Positions 13,582 through 14,691 of a stretch of 14,691 bases of DNA are shown here, piece by piece. The DNA is taken from the NCBI GenBank assembly GCA_964485515.1, contig CAZALT010000088.1, positions 1-14,691 of the forward strand, given 5' to 3'. The translations under genes were made by a program, and so were the position numbers. This DNA is from CAZALT01 sp964485515. GTDB lineage: Bacteria > Actinomycetota > Acidimicrobiia > Acidimicrobiales > Acidimicrobilacustridaceae. Each line of letters opens with the position of its first letter. The stretch's first letter is position 1. The notes under the pieces are model-generated. The model saw only the letters and a program-made list of their open reading frames with translations. It searched no databases and was not told the DNA's origin.

Positions 13582-13587
13582 AGGGTA
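13582..13587 (-). promoter_or_regulatory. -10 box of a likely leaderless start for the SnoaL-like gene
   Basis: On the minus strand TACCCT (13587-13582, TANNNT) ends six bases before the ATG at 13575, with GCGGCC between and no ribosome site. It lies in the 22-base gap after the SDR stop. The gene could therefore have its own start in addition to read-through from the SDR. Confidence 0.35.
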
Positions 13588-13597
13588 GTGATCGGGG

Positions 13598-14545
13598 TCA
13601 GGACCTGCTGTTGGCCGCGCCGAGCGGGAGCGTGACCTGGGTGAGGACCTCGGACAGCGCCCAGAGCTTGGTCTGCAGGGCGCGGTCCTGCGAGCGTCGA
13701 CTCGAGCGCACGACGATGGGGTTGCCCTGCATCTCGCCGAGCCCGTCCGGTCCGAAGTACTGCCCGCCGGTTGCGTACGGGTCGGTGGCGGCGCGCAGCG
13801 AGGGGAGCGCACCCTTCGTGGCGGGCTGGGCGAAGTAGGGGACCAGGAAGCGCAACCGCTTGTCGACGAAGTCGGCCCCGGGGAAGTGGCGGGCAAGCTC
13901 GGTGTCGGACCCACCGGGATGTGAGGCGAGCGAGACGGTGTGGACGCCGGCGGCGACGAGGCGCCGGTGCAGCTCGTAGGCGAACAGCAGGTTCGCCAGC
14001 TTCGAGCGCGAGTACGCCACGAACCGGTTGTACTTGTCTTCGGCGCGGATGTCGTCGAGGTCGAGCGCGAACGGTGCCCAGTGCCCGTTGCTCGCCACGG
14101 TGATGACCCGGGATCCCTCGACGTCGATCATCCGGTCGAGCAGCAGCCCGGTCAGCGCGAAGTGGCCGAGGTGGTTGGTGCCGAACTGGAGCTCGAAGCC
14201 TTCGGCGGTGAGCTCGCGGTCGGTGTACATCACACCGGCGTTGTTGATCAGGAGGTCGATGCGGTCGTGGCGGTCCTTGATCTCGGTGGCCGCGGCGCGC
14301 ACCGAGGCGAGCGACGCGAGGTTGAGCGACTGCAGTTCGAGCCGGGCGCCGGGGACGCTGGACGCGATGTCGTCGTGGGCGGCGGCGGCACGTTCGGGGC
14401 TGCGGCAGGCCATCACGACGGTGGCGCCGGCGGCGGCCAGCTGCCGGGCGGTCTCGATGCCGAGTCCGGCGTTCGCTCCGGTCACGACCGCCACGCGGCC
14501 GGTCTGGTCGGGGATGTCTGCTTCGCTCCAGCCGCCGTTGCTCAT
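13598..14545 (-). CDS. SDR-family oxidoreductase (retinol dehydrogenase-like, probably NADP-dependent)
   Basis: This is a 315-residue SDR. TGANAGLG is at 22-29, Arg48 after the second strand (MACRSP) favours NADP(H), NNAG is at 91-94, and Asn114 is in FGTNHLGHFALT. The catalytic residues are Ser152 in VASNGHW and the YSRSK pair Tyr178 and Lys182. The N-H-L-G-H-F block and SKLANLLFAYELHRRL are typical of the retinol dehydrogenase/protochlorophyllide-reductase-like branch. The extra C-terminal part (about 240-315) is normal for that branch. The ATG at 14545 has GGGAG seven bases upstream. It probably reduces or oxidises a hydrophobic carbonyl/alcohol; the substrate is not known. It is followed by the SnoaL-like gene. 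Confidence 0.94.
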   Translation of the reverse strand: MSNGGWSEADIPDQTGRVAVVTGANAGLGIETARQLAAAGATVVMACRSPERAAAAHDDIASSVPGARLELQSLNLASLASVRAAATEIKDRHDRIDLLINNAGVMYTDRELTAEGFELQFGTNHLGHFALTGLLLDRMIDVEGSRVITVASNGHWAPFALDLDDIRAEDKYNRFVAYSRSKLANLLFAYELHRRLVAAGVHTVSLASHPGGSDTELARHFPGADFVDKRLRFLVPYFAQPATKGALPSLRAATDPYATGGQYFGPDGLGEMQGNPIVVRSSRRSQDRALQTKLWALSEVLTQVTLPLGAANSRS

Positions 14546-14634
14546 CGTCGTGCTCCCATCGATCCTGTCGTGGTCGTGCGCCGCACCAGGCAACTCGCCC
14601 ACCTGGCCGCGTGCCAAATCTCGGGCGCGGGTGT

Positions 14635-14659
14635 GGCCCGGCACGGGGCGTGCCGGGTC
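14635..14659. terminator. Hairpin near the right edge, possible terminator
   Basis: CCCGGCAC (14637-14644) and GTGCCGGG (14650-14657) form a perfect 8-bp stem with a GGGGC loop, extendable by one G-T and one G-C pair. It lies about 90 bases upstream of the SDR start. It may end a minus-strand gene lying beyond the window. There is no T-run. I see no gene in 14546-14691. Confidence 0.35.
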
Positions 14660-14691
14660 GTTTCGGGGGTTCCGAACAGGTTGGGTCTCTG

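Overview
The window is very GC-rich, with coding third positions almost always G or C. It is densely packed and carries gene families typical of high-GC Actinomycetota: cytochromes P450, F420/FMN-type oxidoreductases, SDRs, TetR regulators and a fused CysNC. The protein style and the apparent leaderless starts suggest an Acidimicrobiia-like or related actinobacterium. That placement is inference, because no rRNA or marker gene is present. I see no tRNA, rRNA, CRISPR array, transposase or integrase. No gene-free stretch exceeds about 180 bases.

Left part (1-3259). The N-terminal part of a cytochrome P450 runs off the left edge. It is divergent from an orphan branched-chain-type ABC solute-binding lipoprotein, which ends at a very strong hairpin terminator. 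Facing it is a two-gene operon on the minus strand: an alpha/beta hydrolase of the hydroxynitrile-lyase/methylesterase type followed by a TetR regulator.

Middle (3260-8555). A Ddn-type deazaflavin-dependent oxidoreductase overlaps tail-to-tail with the sulfate-activation operon cysD-cysNC (ATP sulfurylase plus fused APS kinase). Upstream of cysD lie two divergent luciferase-like (LLM) oxidoreductases. One of these appears to be transcribed without a leader.

Right-centre (8727-12460). An SDR and an APH/ecdysteroid-kinase-like phosphotransferase are translationally coupled and converge on a complete cytochrome P450. That P450 is divergent from a TetR gene. The 101-base gap between them holds a 28-bp near-palindrome whose arms look like the -35 and -10 elements of promoters on both strands. 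This is the best-supported regulatory unit in the window. Together these genes could hydroxylate, oxidise/reduce and phosphorylate one small hydrophobic substrate (inference).

Right end (12461-14691). A 16-bp tandem repeat abuts the TetR stop. A PPOX/FDOR-type flavin enzyme overlaps tail-to-tail with a SnoaL-like NTF2-fold protein. Behind that lies a second, NADP-type SDR, and a hairpin near the right edge.

Overall this looks like a chromosomal catabolic/secondary-oxidation region. Four or five enzymes come from families that often use cofactor F420. The sulfate-activation operon is the only clearly housekeeping unit. No single gene is unprecedented. The most interesting signals are the palindromic divergent promoter-operator, the SDR-kinase-P450 grouping, two leaderless-type starts, tail-to-tail gene overlaps, and a coding-like extension after one TetR stop codon.
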